Of a DNA stretch of 40,772 nt, positions 34,297 through 40,772 are shown piece after piece. Below the pieces are notes generated by a model. It was not told the DNA's origin, did no database searches, and saw only the letters and a program-made list of their open reading frames with translations. Origin of the DNA: Shimazuella kribbensis DSM 45090 (GTDB taxonomy: Bacteria > Bacillota > Bacilli > Thermoactinomycetales > Thermoactinomycetaceae); assembly GCF_000428065.1 (NCBI RefSeq), contig NZ_ATZF01000021.1:1-40772 (forward strand). Reading direction: 5' to 3'. Made by a program: the position numbers and the translations under genes. Each line of letters opens with the position of its first letter. The stretch's first letter is position 1.

Positions 34297-35243
34297 TTTA
34301 TCGTATATCTCTCTATCAACTCAAAAAGTATCTTCTTGATAAGATCGACCAACGCTGCTGGACTCTTCACCTCCGCTTTATTCCCCAAACCAATAAAAAA
34401 ATGTGCTAAAAATGGTGCATCCATCATTTGAATCTGATTGTCGATCCAACCTGTCCCATCTTCTCGAATATTCACTTTAAAACGAGAATCTAACACGCCT
34501 TCACATCGGAGAACCCCTTCCTTATTTAGTTCTACCTGCAAACGAACTTTCTTTTCCTTTGGAATCACTGTTTCACGATTTCCCAAATGAATCCGTTGAA
34601 GATCCATTGGTTTATGAGTCGATGTTTCAGAAACAGAAAGAATTTTATCACATCGAAACAACCGAAAATCATAACGAGCAAAACAATAAGCTGGACAATA
34701 CCATAACCCACTGTTGGCATAAATGCCGATGGGTTGAATTTCTCGATTCGATATCCCTCTACCTGAGGCATAATCAACGCTGATCACCCTTTGCTCTATC
34801 GCCGCCTCAAGTAACACAGATAAATAGGGAGATTTGGTCTGCCGAGTAGGTGTTAAAAAATCAAATCGGTTTTTCATTTGATCGATCCTGTCTTTTACAT
34901 CAGATGGTAAGTGAGCATAAAACTTTTTAAGTGCTGACAGGGATTGCGTTTCAAAAGGAAGAGCTGAAAAATGTCGTAAGGCATGACTAGCAAAAAAAAT
35001 AGCAACTGCCTCCTGCTCTGTAAAAGCAATCGGAGGCAATACTCTTTCATTTAAAACCTGATAGCCACCATGACGACCTACTTCGGAATACAAAGGAACT
35101 CCTAGTTCGCTTAATTCCTGCAAATCTCTTAAGATCGTCCTAGTTGATACATTGAATTCATATGCTAGCTCTTGTACCGTAAACTTTCGCATTCGATTTA
35201 CTGTCATCATTAATTCAATCATTCTCTTTGATTTAGCAGACAT
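34293..35243 (-). CDS. YafY-type transcriptional regulator with WYL domain
   Basis: The 316-residue protein has an HTH_11/DeoR-like domain (MIELMMTVNRMRKFTVQELA, FNVSTRTILRDLQELSELGVPLYSE) at residues 5-60. A WYL domain (residues about 140-210) follows, with VISVDYASGRG, QPIGIYANSGLWYCPAYCFARYD and FRCDKI, and then a C-terminal WCX extension. ATG 35243 has AAAGGATG upstream. It is divergent from two SnoaL-like genes, a common pattern for YafY regulators and their targets. The inducer is unknown. Confidence 0.92.
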   Translation of the reverse strand: MSAKSKRMIELMMTVNRMRKFTVQELAYEFNVSTRTILRDLQELSELGVPLYSEVGRHGGYQVLNERVLPPIAFTEQEAVAIFFASHALRHFSALPFETQSLSALKKFYAHLPSDVKDRIDQMKNRFDFLTPTRQTKSPYLSVLLEAAIEQRVISVDYASGRGISNREIQPIGIYANSGLWYCPAYCFARYDFRLFRCDKILSVSETSTHKPMDLQRIHLGNRETVIPKEKKVRLQVELNKEGVLRCEGVLDSRFKVNIREDGTGWIDNQIQMMDAPFLAHFFIGLGNKAEVKSPAALVDLIKKILFELIERYTIK

Positions 35244-35347
35244 AAATAACATCCTTTTATTTCGAAAAATACGACAGGTTTTGTCACAATATTACTCTAT
35301 TATGAAAGACAAGCCAAACAAAAACACTGACAAAAGGGAGATGTTAT

Positions 35348-35731
35348 ATGATGAAATCTATCGAACAAAAACATATGGACACAATTACAGCTTTTATCAA
35401 AAATCCATCCAATGAAAATATCTTGAATCAAACCAATCAATTTTTTACTAACCAATTGATCGAGGCTTTTGTGGATCGTACCTATGAAGTTGTAGAAACA
35501 TTCACCAAAGGGGAAAAAGTTATTGCTCGTATCCTCATCACAGGAACACACAGAGGAATGTTTGCAGGCAACACGGCTACAGATAAAACGGTGAAAATCA
35601 CTCAATTTCGTGAGTTTCACGTTGTGGATGGTGAAATTATTAATCAACATGGTTGGTTTGATACAGGAACGCTCTTACCACAAATAAAAATCGAATACCT
35701 ATTAAATTCAAAACAATCCAAATCTATATGA
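35348..35731 (+). CDS. SnoaL-like / ester cyclase family protein, shortened
   Basis: The 127-residue NTF2-like protein has the conserved second half of the family (EKVIARILITGTHRGMF, TVKITQFREFHVVDGEI, NQHGWFDTGTLLPQI). In the first half the region that normally supplies the cavity (compare the next gene, LSEDYQELSYGSKEGLKKF) is replaced by a short Asn- and Gln-rich segment, so activity is doubtful. AAAGGGAG stands before the ATG pair at 35348 and 35351. It is the first of two related genes, divergent from the WYL regulator. Confidence 0.82.
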   Translation: MMKSIEQKHMDTITAFIKNPSNENILNQTNQFFTNQLIEAFVDRTYEVVETFTKGEKVIARILITGTHRGMFAGNTATDKTVKITQFREFHVVDGEIINQHGWFDTGTLLPQIKIEYLLNSKQSKSI

Positions 35732-35756
35732 AAAACAACAAAGGGGATATAAACCA

Positions 35757-36158
35757 ATGGAATCCTTAGAAGAAAAAAACGTAGAAGTAGTATCTAAATT
35801 TATCGATGTATTTTGGAATGATAGTGATTTTGATGCAACAGAACGTTTCTTGTCTGAAGATTATCAAGAATTATCTTATGGATCAAAAGAGGGTTTAAAA
35901 AAATTTGCTAAAACTATCTTAGATGCATTTCCAGATAAACAATACTCTGTCGAAGAAATCATAGCCCAAGGAGAAAAAGTACTTGTTCGAATGGAAGTAA
36001 GAGGTACCCATGAGGGAGTGTTTTTTGGAACAGCACCTACTGGCAATCAGATTGATGTCACATTATACCGCCGTTATCGTGTAGTAGATGGAAAAATTAC
36101 GGAACATCACGGGTGGATTGATATGGTGACCATGTGGAGTCAAATTCGCGGATCTTAA
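35757..36158 (+). CDS. SnoaL-like / ester cyclase family protein
   Basis: The 133-residue NTF2-like protein has FIDVFWNDSDFDATERFLSE, DAFPDKQYSVEEIIAQGEKVL, MEVRGTHEGVFFG and the closing YRVVDGKITEHHGWIDMVTM. Members of this group include small polyketide cyclases and many proteins of unknown substrate. GGGGAT stands about ten bases before the ATG. It is a paralogue of the preceding gene, 25 nt away, sharing the TGTHxGxF and VVDGxI motifs, so a local duplication is likely. Both are probably controlled by the divergent WYL regulator. Confidence 0.87.
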   Translation: MESLEEKNVEVVSKFIDVFWNDSDFDATERFLSEDYQELSYGSKEGLKKFAKTILDAFPDKQYSVEEIIAQGEKVLVRMEVRGTHEGVFFGTAPTGNQIDVTLYRRYRVVDGKITEHHGWIDMVTMWSQIRGS

Positions 36159-36194
36159 CTTCCAATCGTCTACAAAATAAAAGGAGGAGTACAA

Positions 36195-36357
36195 GAGCTG
36201 GAAGAGTATGTCCACAAGTGGAAGGTTGGATAAATAAATTGCAGATCAAAAGGGAGAAGGCTAATATGAGCTAATTGATTTCGCTGAGAACAACTTGCTT
36301 TTTTTCGGGGAACCAAATAGTGAAGAGCCAGCGAAAAAAATTAACAGCCTAGATTAG
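36195..36357 (+). pseudogene. Frameshifted gene remnant downstream of the SnoaL genes
   Basis: Behind a strong AGGAGG (36183) three frames join into one protein-like reading. ELEEYVHKWKV is followed, after a shift near 36228, by INKLQIKREKAN. A one-base shift near 36265 then leads to YELIDFAENNLLFFGEPNSE and on to KKINSLD and TAG at 36357. Restoring one T at the second shift gives a continuous sequence. I do not recognise the protein. It would have been the third gene of the SnoaL operon. Confidence 0.45.
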
Positions 36358-36396
36358 AGATAGGAAATCTAGATTCAGAATAGTAAAATTAATATT

Positions 36397-36428
36397 CCTC
36401 TGTTGCAACATGAGACAGAGGGCTTTTG
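36397..36428 (+). terminator. Possible terminator after the SnoaL operon
   Basis: CCTCTGT and ACAGAGG form a 7-bp stem around an 11-nt loop, followed by GCTTTTG. It is modest but correctly placed after the remnant. Confidence 0.5.
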
Positions 36429-36454
36429 TATTAACATTGGTATGTTGATAAATC

Positions 36455-36496
36455 AAAAAAGAAGCTGTGAAAGGCACTAAAACAACTTCTTTTTTT
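36455..36496. terminator. Bidirectional terminator-like hairpin
   Basis: AAAAAAGAAG-C-TGT and AAC-TTCTTTTTTT form a stem rich in A-T pairs with T-runs available on both strands. Confidence 0.5.
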
Positions 36497-36499
36497 GAG

Positions 36500-37051
36500 A
36501 ATAATCACAATTGAAATGCAGCAGTTTATGAAAGAGAGGTTGATGTTCCTTTATCAATTACTACATAAACAGAAAACCTAGTTACAAAATAAGAATATCA
36601 AGAGGCCGGCCTCGCGAGACAAGAGTTGGGAGTCAAAACATATCAAATGGATTCACGCGATGAGAATACTATTATATAACTACAAAATATCTAGATAAAA
36701 TCTAAAACATGGCAATTACTGTTCAGCCACTTCCCTATCTAGATGTCTTTGGACGAAACATCTAGTAAACAGAAATACAAGAATGCGAAAAGGAAGCATT
36801 TAACTTATGGCAAAAAAATACTTTTTTGAAACATAATATAAAGGATGGTATTTGCTGAACCATCGTTTTCTCTGTTGTATTTATAATCCAAAAGAAAATT
36901 ATTTACATATGATTTAAAAAAATCATAATATTACCTTTTCTAATAATAGTGATTAGTTTAACAAGTAACACTATATACAAGGTTTAATTTTTAAAAAACA
37001 AACTGCTATAAACTAGAAAAACAATCTATTAAAAATGAATTACTTAGAATG
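36500..37051. other. AT-rich intergenic region without intact genes
   Basis: No intact gene was found. A short frame at 36711 reads MAITVQPLPYLDVFGRNI and then meets two stop codons; the open continuation (TEIQECEKEAFNLWQKN) suggests another decayed gene, possibly of the VOC/PhnB kind, at low confidence. The palindrome GAGGCCGGCCTC lies at 36602-36613. Confidence 0.35.
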
Positions 37052-37720
37052 TTACAACTTAGGTTTTCGAATCATCGCGATACTGACAGCAAGCACCCAG
37101 AAAAGAAATAAACTCGCAACAAATGCCGTATTCCCCCATCCTACAGCACTGTAAAAATCACTCTCGTCTGTCCCAAAAAACAGAGAAGGAATAAATAACA
37201 GATTTGTAAAAGCTATAACCCATGCCATCCACCCAGTCCAAATAGGAAATATTCGTGTTTGGAAAATAACATAACCCATAACAAACATATAAACACTCGT
37301 TAACGCTCTCCCAATTGTTCCATACAATAAAAATGCTCCTGCTGCAAGTGGTCCATCAACCGTCGCATCTGCTGCACCACCCGCATGATAAACAGCTCCA
37401 GCCTGTAAGGAATGTGACACGAACGTTATAGCTATATATATCAATGCTGCCCCTAAAATGAGCATAGCATGCCAATCATAACTTTCATTTTTCTTGCGAA
37501 TCAAATGTTGAATTCCTATGAAAAATACAATCAAAAATAACATTGCAATTACACTTAACAAAATACGACTTAATATATTCCATACAGGAGGTGTACCCGA
37601 ATACATGAAATATAGTGGAATTTCGAGCAAAATAATCATTGTAAAAGCTAAAATCCCAGATATAGAAGTGTACCTTTTAATACGTTGTTCACTTTGTAAT
37701 GTTAATGTAGCCATATTCAT
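37052..37720 (-). CDS. DUF4386-like integral membrane protein
   Basis: The 222-residue protein has about six membrane segments and small loops. Features such as GTIGRALTSVYMFVMGYVIF and FPIWTGWMAWVIAFTNLLFI recall the DUF4386 group, in which a GR...Y pattern and a terminal WMA helix are frequent. No function is known. AGGAGG lies four bases before ATG 37720 and ten before a second ATG. It is the third gene behind tetR and the GNAT gene, 18 nt after the latter, and is probably part of their operon. Confidence 0.8.
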   Translation of the reverse strand: MNMATLTLQSEQRIKRYTSISGILAFTMIILLEIPLYFMYSGTPPVWNILSRILLSVIAMLFLIVFFIGIQHLIRKKNESYDWHAMLILGAALIYIAITFVSHSLQAGAVYHAGGAADATVDGPLAAGAFLLYGTIGRALTSVYMFVMGYVIFQTRIFPIWTGWMAWVIAFTNLLFIPSLFFGTDESDFYSAVGWGNTAFVASLFLFWVLAVSIAMIRKPKL

Positions 37721-37738
37721 TTCGCCTCCTAAAATAGT

Positions 37739-38398
37739 TTACTTTGTTGAATTTATATCCAACACCATAATTTGCTGCTGTAAATTTTCTCCATTCCATC
37801 CTCGCATGCCGGAAATGACAAGAGGCTCCCCATGTTTGCGAAATCCCATTTTCTTGAAAAATTTTATTGCTTGTGTGTTTTGGCTAATAGTACTTAAATG
37901 ACATCCTGAGGAGTTAAATTTTTTTAGACGTGTCAACCAATTATCTATCAATATTGCTGCTAGACCTGTTCCTCTAGCACTGGGTAATAAATTGATATGC
38001 AGATGAGCAGGCCATCGTTCATCAATGAACCCCCCTTTAGCAGACTGTTTGTGTTTCCAATCGTCTTTCATAGCTCGAAATAAGAAGTCTGCTGTTCCTA
38101 GTCGAAAAAACAATCCATATTTAACGATTTTGGCGTACATAATTTTCTCCATTTCTGGCCCTGTTGAAGTTGACAAACAGCCTGTCAAATAGCCAACAAC
38201 TTTGTCATCCATTGTCGCCACAATTATATTATTCGGCTCTTGATCTATATAGTAAGACATCCATATTTCAACAAAAGACTGCTTGTGCCTCCAAAAGTTT
38301 TTGGCTGACTCGCCCATATAGCCTGTGAGATAACAAATTTCCTGAATTGCCTCCTTATCACTCTCTTCGTATTTTCTAATAACGCTTTTTATAATCAT
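37739..38398 (-). CDS. GNAT family N-acetyltransferase
   Basis: The protein of about 219 residues has a GNAT fold. An N-terminal strand-helix (IRKYEESDKEAIQEICY), a long insertion (residues about 30-125), and motif A LLPSARGTGLAAILIDNWL (the RGTGLA acetyl-CoA loop) are visible, followed by STISQNTQAIKFFKKMGF. The acceptor substrate is not readable. The start is either ATG 38398, which shares one base with the tetR stop, or GTG 38401; GAGGAG lies directly upstream. It is translationally coupled to tetR. Confidence 0.88.
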   Translation of the reverse strand: MIIKSVIRKYEESDKEAIQEICYLTGYMGESAKNFWRHKQSFVEIWMSYYIDQEPNNIIVATMDDKVVGYLTGCLSTSTGPEMEKIMYAKIVKYGLFFRLGTADFLFRAMKDDWKHKQSAKGGFIDERWPAHLHINLLPSARGTGLAAILIDNWLTRLKKFNSSGCHLSTISQNTQAIKFFKKMGFRKHGEPLVISGMRGWNGENLQQQIMVLDINSTK

Positions 38399-38994
38399 CA
38401 CTCCTCTATGATTAGATATGCGAGCACCATTTCTGGACTAGGGCAAATAAATTTATCTTTTAGTGACAGTTTCATCATTGCTAGTCCATGAAGGGTCGAA
38501 AAAAATAATAAAGTCATCTGGTACGGATCCCCAACTCTCAACTCTCCATTCGACTGTCCTCTCTTTATGAGCCTAGTCATCTGATCAAACAAAGCCATAT
38601 CATACTGCTCTAACAACTGAGGAGAAATTTCACCAGACAACAAGGAATGTGTGATTAAAACCAAGTACTGTGCAGTTTGATTATTTCGTTTCAATTCATC
38701 CAATAAAGTATTAGCCAATTGTTTTAGCACCACTGAGGGAGAATCTTCCGATTTCAATATTTCTTCTATATCATTCATCCCTACGACCGCTGTTTCTACC
38801 AGCACCGAAAATAAATCTTCCTTCGTTTTATAGTGCCTATACATCAATCCGGTACTGACACCAGCTAGTGTAGCGATCTCCTGTATTCCTGTAGCGCCTA
38901 ACCCTTTTTGCGAAAATAATTCCAATCCAGCTGTAATAATTTTGTTATTGGTAGCAAAACGCATTTGCTCGTACTGCTCCTTGGATCTTGGCAC
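38398..38994 (-). CDS. TetR/AcrR family transcriptional regulator
   Basis: The protein of about 198 residues begins MPRSKEQYEQMRFAT from a GTG with AGAGGTG at good spacing; ATG 39033 upstream lies within the operator and is unlikely. The HTH is IITAGLELFSQKGLGATGIQ... IATLAGVSTGLMYRHYKTKEDLF. The C-terminal part is helical and typical of the family. It starts the tetR-GNAT-membrane protein operon, whose promoter carries a palindrome directly at the -10, so autorepression is likely. Confidence 0.9.
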   Translation of the reverse strand: MPRSKEQYEQMRFATNNKIITAGLELFSQKGLGATGIQEIATLAGVSTGLMYRHYKTKEDLFSVLVETAVVGMNDIEEILKSEDSPSVVLKQLANTLLDELKRNNQTAQYLVLITHSLLSGEISPQLLEQYDMALFDQMTRLIKRGQSNGELRVGDPYQMTLLFFSTLHGLAMMKLSLKDKFICPSPEMVLAYLIIEE

Positions 38995-39016
38995 GAAATT
39001 ACACCTCTTTATATTG

Positions 39017-39061
39017 AATGAAATATTATTCATTATAAAACGCGAACTCCCCTTTTGTCAA
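39017..39061 (-). promoter_or_regulatory. tetR promoter with palindromic operator
   Basis: On the minus strand TTGACA (39056-39061) and a perfect TATAAT (39032-39037) are 18 bp apart. The dyad AATGAA-N6-TTCATT (39017-39034) begins at the -10 and covers the start of transcription. Confidence 0.7.
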
Positions 39062-39142
39062 TATTCATACAAATAGAAAGTATCTCGCAAATATATATAG
39101 TAACTATGACTCAAAATTAATGATATATAGGGAATAGATTGA

Positions 39143-39274
39143 CATGGAGTTAGCATATTCGCGGGTGATCAGGGCAATTATAGTGTAAGGTATTATCTCT
39201 ATAACGGCAAAAATATTGGTTGGCGTTCAATTGAATATTACCGGCTCGTGACCACAAATGGGAAACAGAATTAG
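39143..39274 (+). pseudogene. C-terminal gene remnant
   Basis: A 43-codon stretch between an in-frame TGA and TAG reads HGVSIFAGDQGNYSVRYYLY, then NGKNIGWRSIEYYRLVTTNG and KQN. It has a protein-like composition with many aromatic residues and no start or ribosome site. I take it for the tail of a lost gene, perhaps secreted and beta-rich. The rest of 39062-39432 shows no gene. Confidence 0.3.
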
Positions 39275-39432
39275 GAACTCCATCCTTCTACCTATAGTTT
39301 CCTTGGTATATTAGCAGTAAATCTTTTATTTTATAGGTTATTTCATCAAAATACATTTAATCTAGTATTTAAATTTCTGGTTCTGTTTCATATCATTGAA
39401 GTCAAACACAGCTTTGGAAGTGAGGGAGTTAT

Positions 39433-40482
39433 ATGAATTCAAATCTATTACTAGAACCTGTAAAAATTGGGAAATGGCATCTTCGTTCTAGAGTTGTTAT
39501 GGCGCCGATGACAAGAAGTTTTGCAGATGATACTACTGGAGAAGTAGGTTCCAATATAGTCGAATATTATCGTAAACGGGCTGCTGATGGAATAGGACTT
39601 ATTATAACTGAAGGAATCAATCCAAGTCGGAGAGCAAAAGGTACTTTTGGAATTCCTGGACTCTATACAAAAAATCAAATCGAGTCTTGGAAAAGAGTAA
39701 CTGATGCTGTTCATCAAGAAGGTGGCATGATAGTGGCTCAGCTCTGGCATGTAGGCCGACTTACCCATCACGAATTAACAGGAGGTCTACCTCCACAAGC
39801 ACCTTCCCCCATTCGTGCTAATGGGCTTGTTCATCGCTTACGTAAGCCTTATGAAATACCAGAGGAAATGTCATGGATGGATATACAAAATGCCATGGAT
39901 CAATTTGCACAAGCAGCGCAAAATGCCTTAATTGCAGGTTTCGATGGTGTTGAAATTCATGCGGCACATGGCTACTTAATTGATCAATTCAATACAGATA
40001 TAACGAATACTCGATCAGATCAATATGGAGGAGATCAATCGAAACGATTAACATTTATGAAAGAACTTTTGACTTCAGTTATTCATGAAATCGGACCAGA
40101 GAGAACGATTGTTCGTTTTTCAGAAATAAAAGATGATATCCCTGAGTTTAAATGGAATGATCCTGAAAAAAGCCTGTCTGCTTTTATCCAAGTGTTCAAA
40201 GAGGTTGGCCTTTCCATATTACATCCTTCAACCAATCAGTTCCGAGAAACTATGGTCAATCAACTCACTTTTCACCAGCTTGTACGTAAGCACTGGGATG
40301 GAATCATTATCGGGGTTGGCAATCTGGACTCAGATACAGCTTCGCAAGCAATAAATGAAGGGACAATTGATGTAGCAGCTTTCGGTCGTCCGATACTTGC
40401 CAATCCTGATTTTATGCATCGTTTAAAAAATAAATTACCAATGGAATCTTTCCAACCATCTGACTTAAATCATTTGATTTGA
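39433..40482 (+). CDS. NADH:flavin oxidoreductase, Old Yellow Enzyme family
   Basis: The 349-residue TIM-barrel flavoenzyme has the usual OYE landmarks. They are LRSRVVMAPMTRSFAD at the N-terminus, QLWHVGR, EIHAAHGYLIDQF (a His pair that binds the alkene activating group), NTRSDQYGG and the C-terminal FMN-phosphate segment VAAFGRPILANPDF. It reduces activated C=C or nitro groups with NAD(P)H (family knowledge). GTGAGGGAG lies four bases before the ATG. The end is odd. The TGA stop belongs to the sequence that looks like an IS right end, and the protein lacks the 10-20 residues often found after the last barrel helix, so it may be truncated by insertion. Confidence 0.92.
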   Translation: MNSNLLLEPVKIGKWHLRSRVVMAPMTRSFADDTTGEVGSNIVEYYRKRAADGIGLIITEGINPSRRAKGTFGIPGLYTKNQIESWKRVTDAVHQEGGMIVAQLWHVGRLTHHELTGGLPPQAPSPIRANGLVHRLRKPYEIPEEMSWMDIQNAMDQFAQAAQNALIAGFDGVEIHAAHGYLIDQFNTDITNTRSDQYGGDQSKRLTFMKELLTSVIHEIGPERTIVRFSEIKDDIPEFKWNDPEKSLSAFIQVFKEVGLSILHPSTNQFRETMVNQLTFHQLVRKHWDGIIIGVGNLDSDTASQAINEGTIDVAAFGRPILANPDFMHRLKNKLPMESFQPSDLNHLI

Positions 40483-40700
40483 CATCCTCTCCTACCTAAA
40501 ATCCTGACGGATTTTTGAGGAAGGAGATTCCAACGGATTTCCACTGTGTAGGAAACAGTAGTCAGTGTCGAAGGTGGTTACCGTTACCTCCTCACAGTCC
40601 ATTCTCCGTTTCCAAAAACGAAAACCGGTAGTGAATCATTGGTTAGGTGTATAGCTCAGTCAGGAGCCTTACAAAAGACATGGAATCTTTTGCAGCGGGG
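40479..40700 (-). ncRNA. TnpB-associated guide-RNA-like region and IS right end
   Basis: Read on the minus strand, this follows the TnpB-like C-terminus. It contains several hairpins: CAAAAGA/TCTTTTG (7 bp, 40671-40691), GCTC/GAGC and CGTTT/AAACG. It closes with a long terminal hairpin (CTCCTACCT plus AAAATCC pairing with GGATTTTT and AGGAAGGAG, 40489-40526) and ends GGATGTCAA. That matches the layout of IS200/IS605 right ends, where the RNA scaffold runs through the element end and the flanking DNA supplies the guide (family knowledge). The guide would come from the OYE gene end. Boundaries are approximate. Confidence 0.5.
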
Positions 40701-40772
40701 TTAAGCCGCAGTGAAAGGAATAGGTGGTCTTGTGGAGATAACAAAACTGGCATTGACATCCGCATTTTGTTT
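40701..40772 (-). CDS. tnpB: RNA-guided endonuclease TnpB, C-terminal fragment (partial at window edge)
   Basis: On the minus strand the last 24 codons of a gene entering from the right read KQNADVNASFVISTRPPIPF and then TAA as GCG GCT TAA. The NADVNAS core resembles the final RuvC motif of TnpB proteins (usually after a CxxC zinc finger, in the form D/N-x-D-x-N-A), whose Asp is catalytic. Only 23 residues are visible, so the call rests on this motif plus the structured right end that follows. A Val stands where Asn is more common. An unrelated frame is possible. Confidence 0.5.
   Translation of the reverse strand, partial: KQNADVNASFVISTRPPIPFTAA

Noticed and set aside
40483-40772. Plus-strand HEARO/IscB-type leader RNA with an IscB gene starting beyond the window
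   Set aside because: The structured region looked like an IscB leader at first, but the minus strand gives a TnpB-like C-terminal motif with a stop at 40701 and the element terminus GGATGTCAA in the right order. That fits better than a plus-strand reading without a visible start codon and ribosome site.

Overview
The window is AT-rich chromosomal DNA from a low-GC, endospore-forming Gram-positive (Bacillales). This is inferred from bofA, a gerABC-type germination operon, an AsnO-length asparagine synthetase, a 271-nt-class SRP RNA with an Alu domain, a Lia-type envelope-stress module, Zur control of znuACB and strong GGAGG-like ribosome binding sites. A member of the Thermoactinomycetaceae or a related family is possible, but the sequence alone does not settle it.

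Left part (1-18 kb). The 5' end of a 16S rRNA gene and its promoter lead into bofA-recR-ybaB-dnaX and the SRP RNA, all on the minus strand. This is the B. subtilis-like order near the origin, with a PAS histidine kinase inserted between the SRP RNA and dnaX. Next come a plus-strand operon (HTH regulator, 74-residue protein ending in LAA, ClpP paralogue), a TetR regulator divergent from a metallo-beta-lactamase-fold hydrolase and a DUF gene, tRNA-Ser(CGA), tadA, and znuA-znuC-znuB-zur with a near-perfect Zur box over the -35. These are followed by tRNA-Arg(CCT), a two-repeat surface protein with an LPTTA sorting signal, gltX, an IS200/IS605-like end fragment, and asnB (asnO type).

Middle part (18-27 kb). 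A DUF3817 gene is followed by liaG-liaF-liaS-liaR with a candidate LiaR site upstream. A tandem fluoride-channel pair (crcB/fluC) comes next, and then a gerA-gerB-gerC operon that may begin with a small membrane-protein gene overlapping gerA.

Right part (27-40.8 kb) is more accessory. It holds an acyl-CoA ligase-like enzyme, an AraC regulator, VOC and SRPBCC proteins, a lipoprotein, a MerR-CPBP pair, a WYL regulator divergent from two SnoaL-like proteins, a TetR-GNAT-membrane protein operon with an operator at its promoter, an Old Yellow Enzyme homologue and several decayed gene fragments. At the right edge, the minus strand appears to carry the last 23 codons of a TnpB protein followed by an IS right end and guide-RNA-like region. 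This right end abuts the 3' end of the Old Yellow Enzyme gene and supplies its stop codon.

Most promising for follow-up: the clpP-paralogue operon with its LAA-ended small protein; the TnpB right end whose adjoining guide would be the OYE gene; the solitary related end beside the gltX promoter; and a repeated GGCCGGCC octamer that seems too frequent for this base composition.
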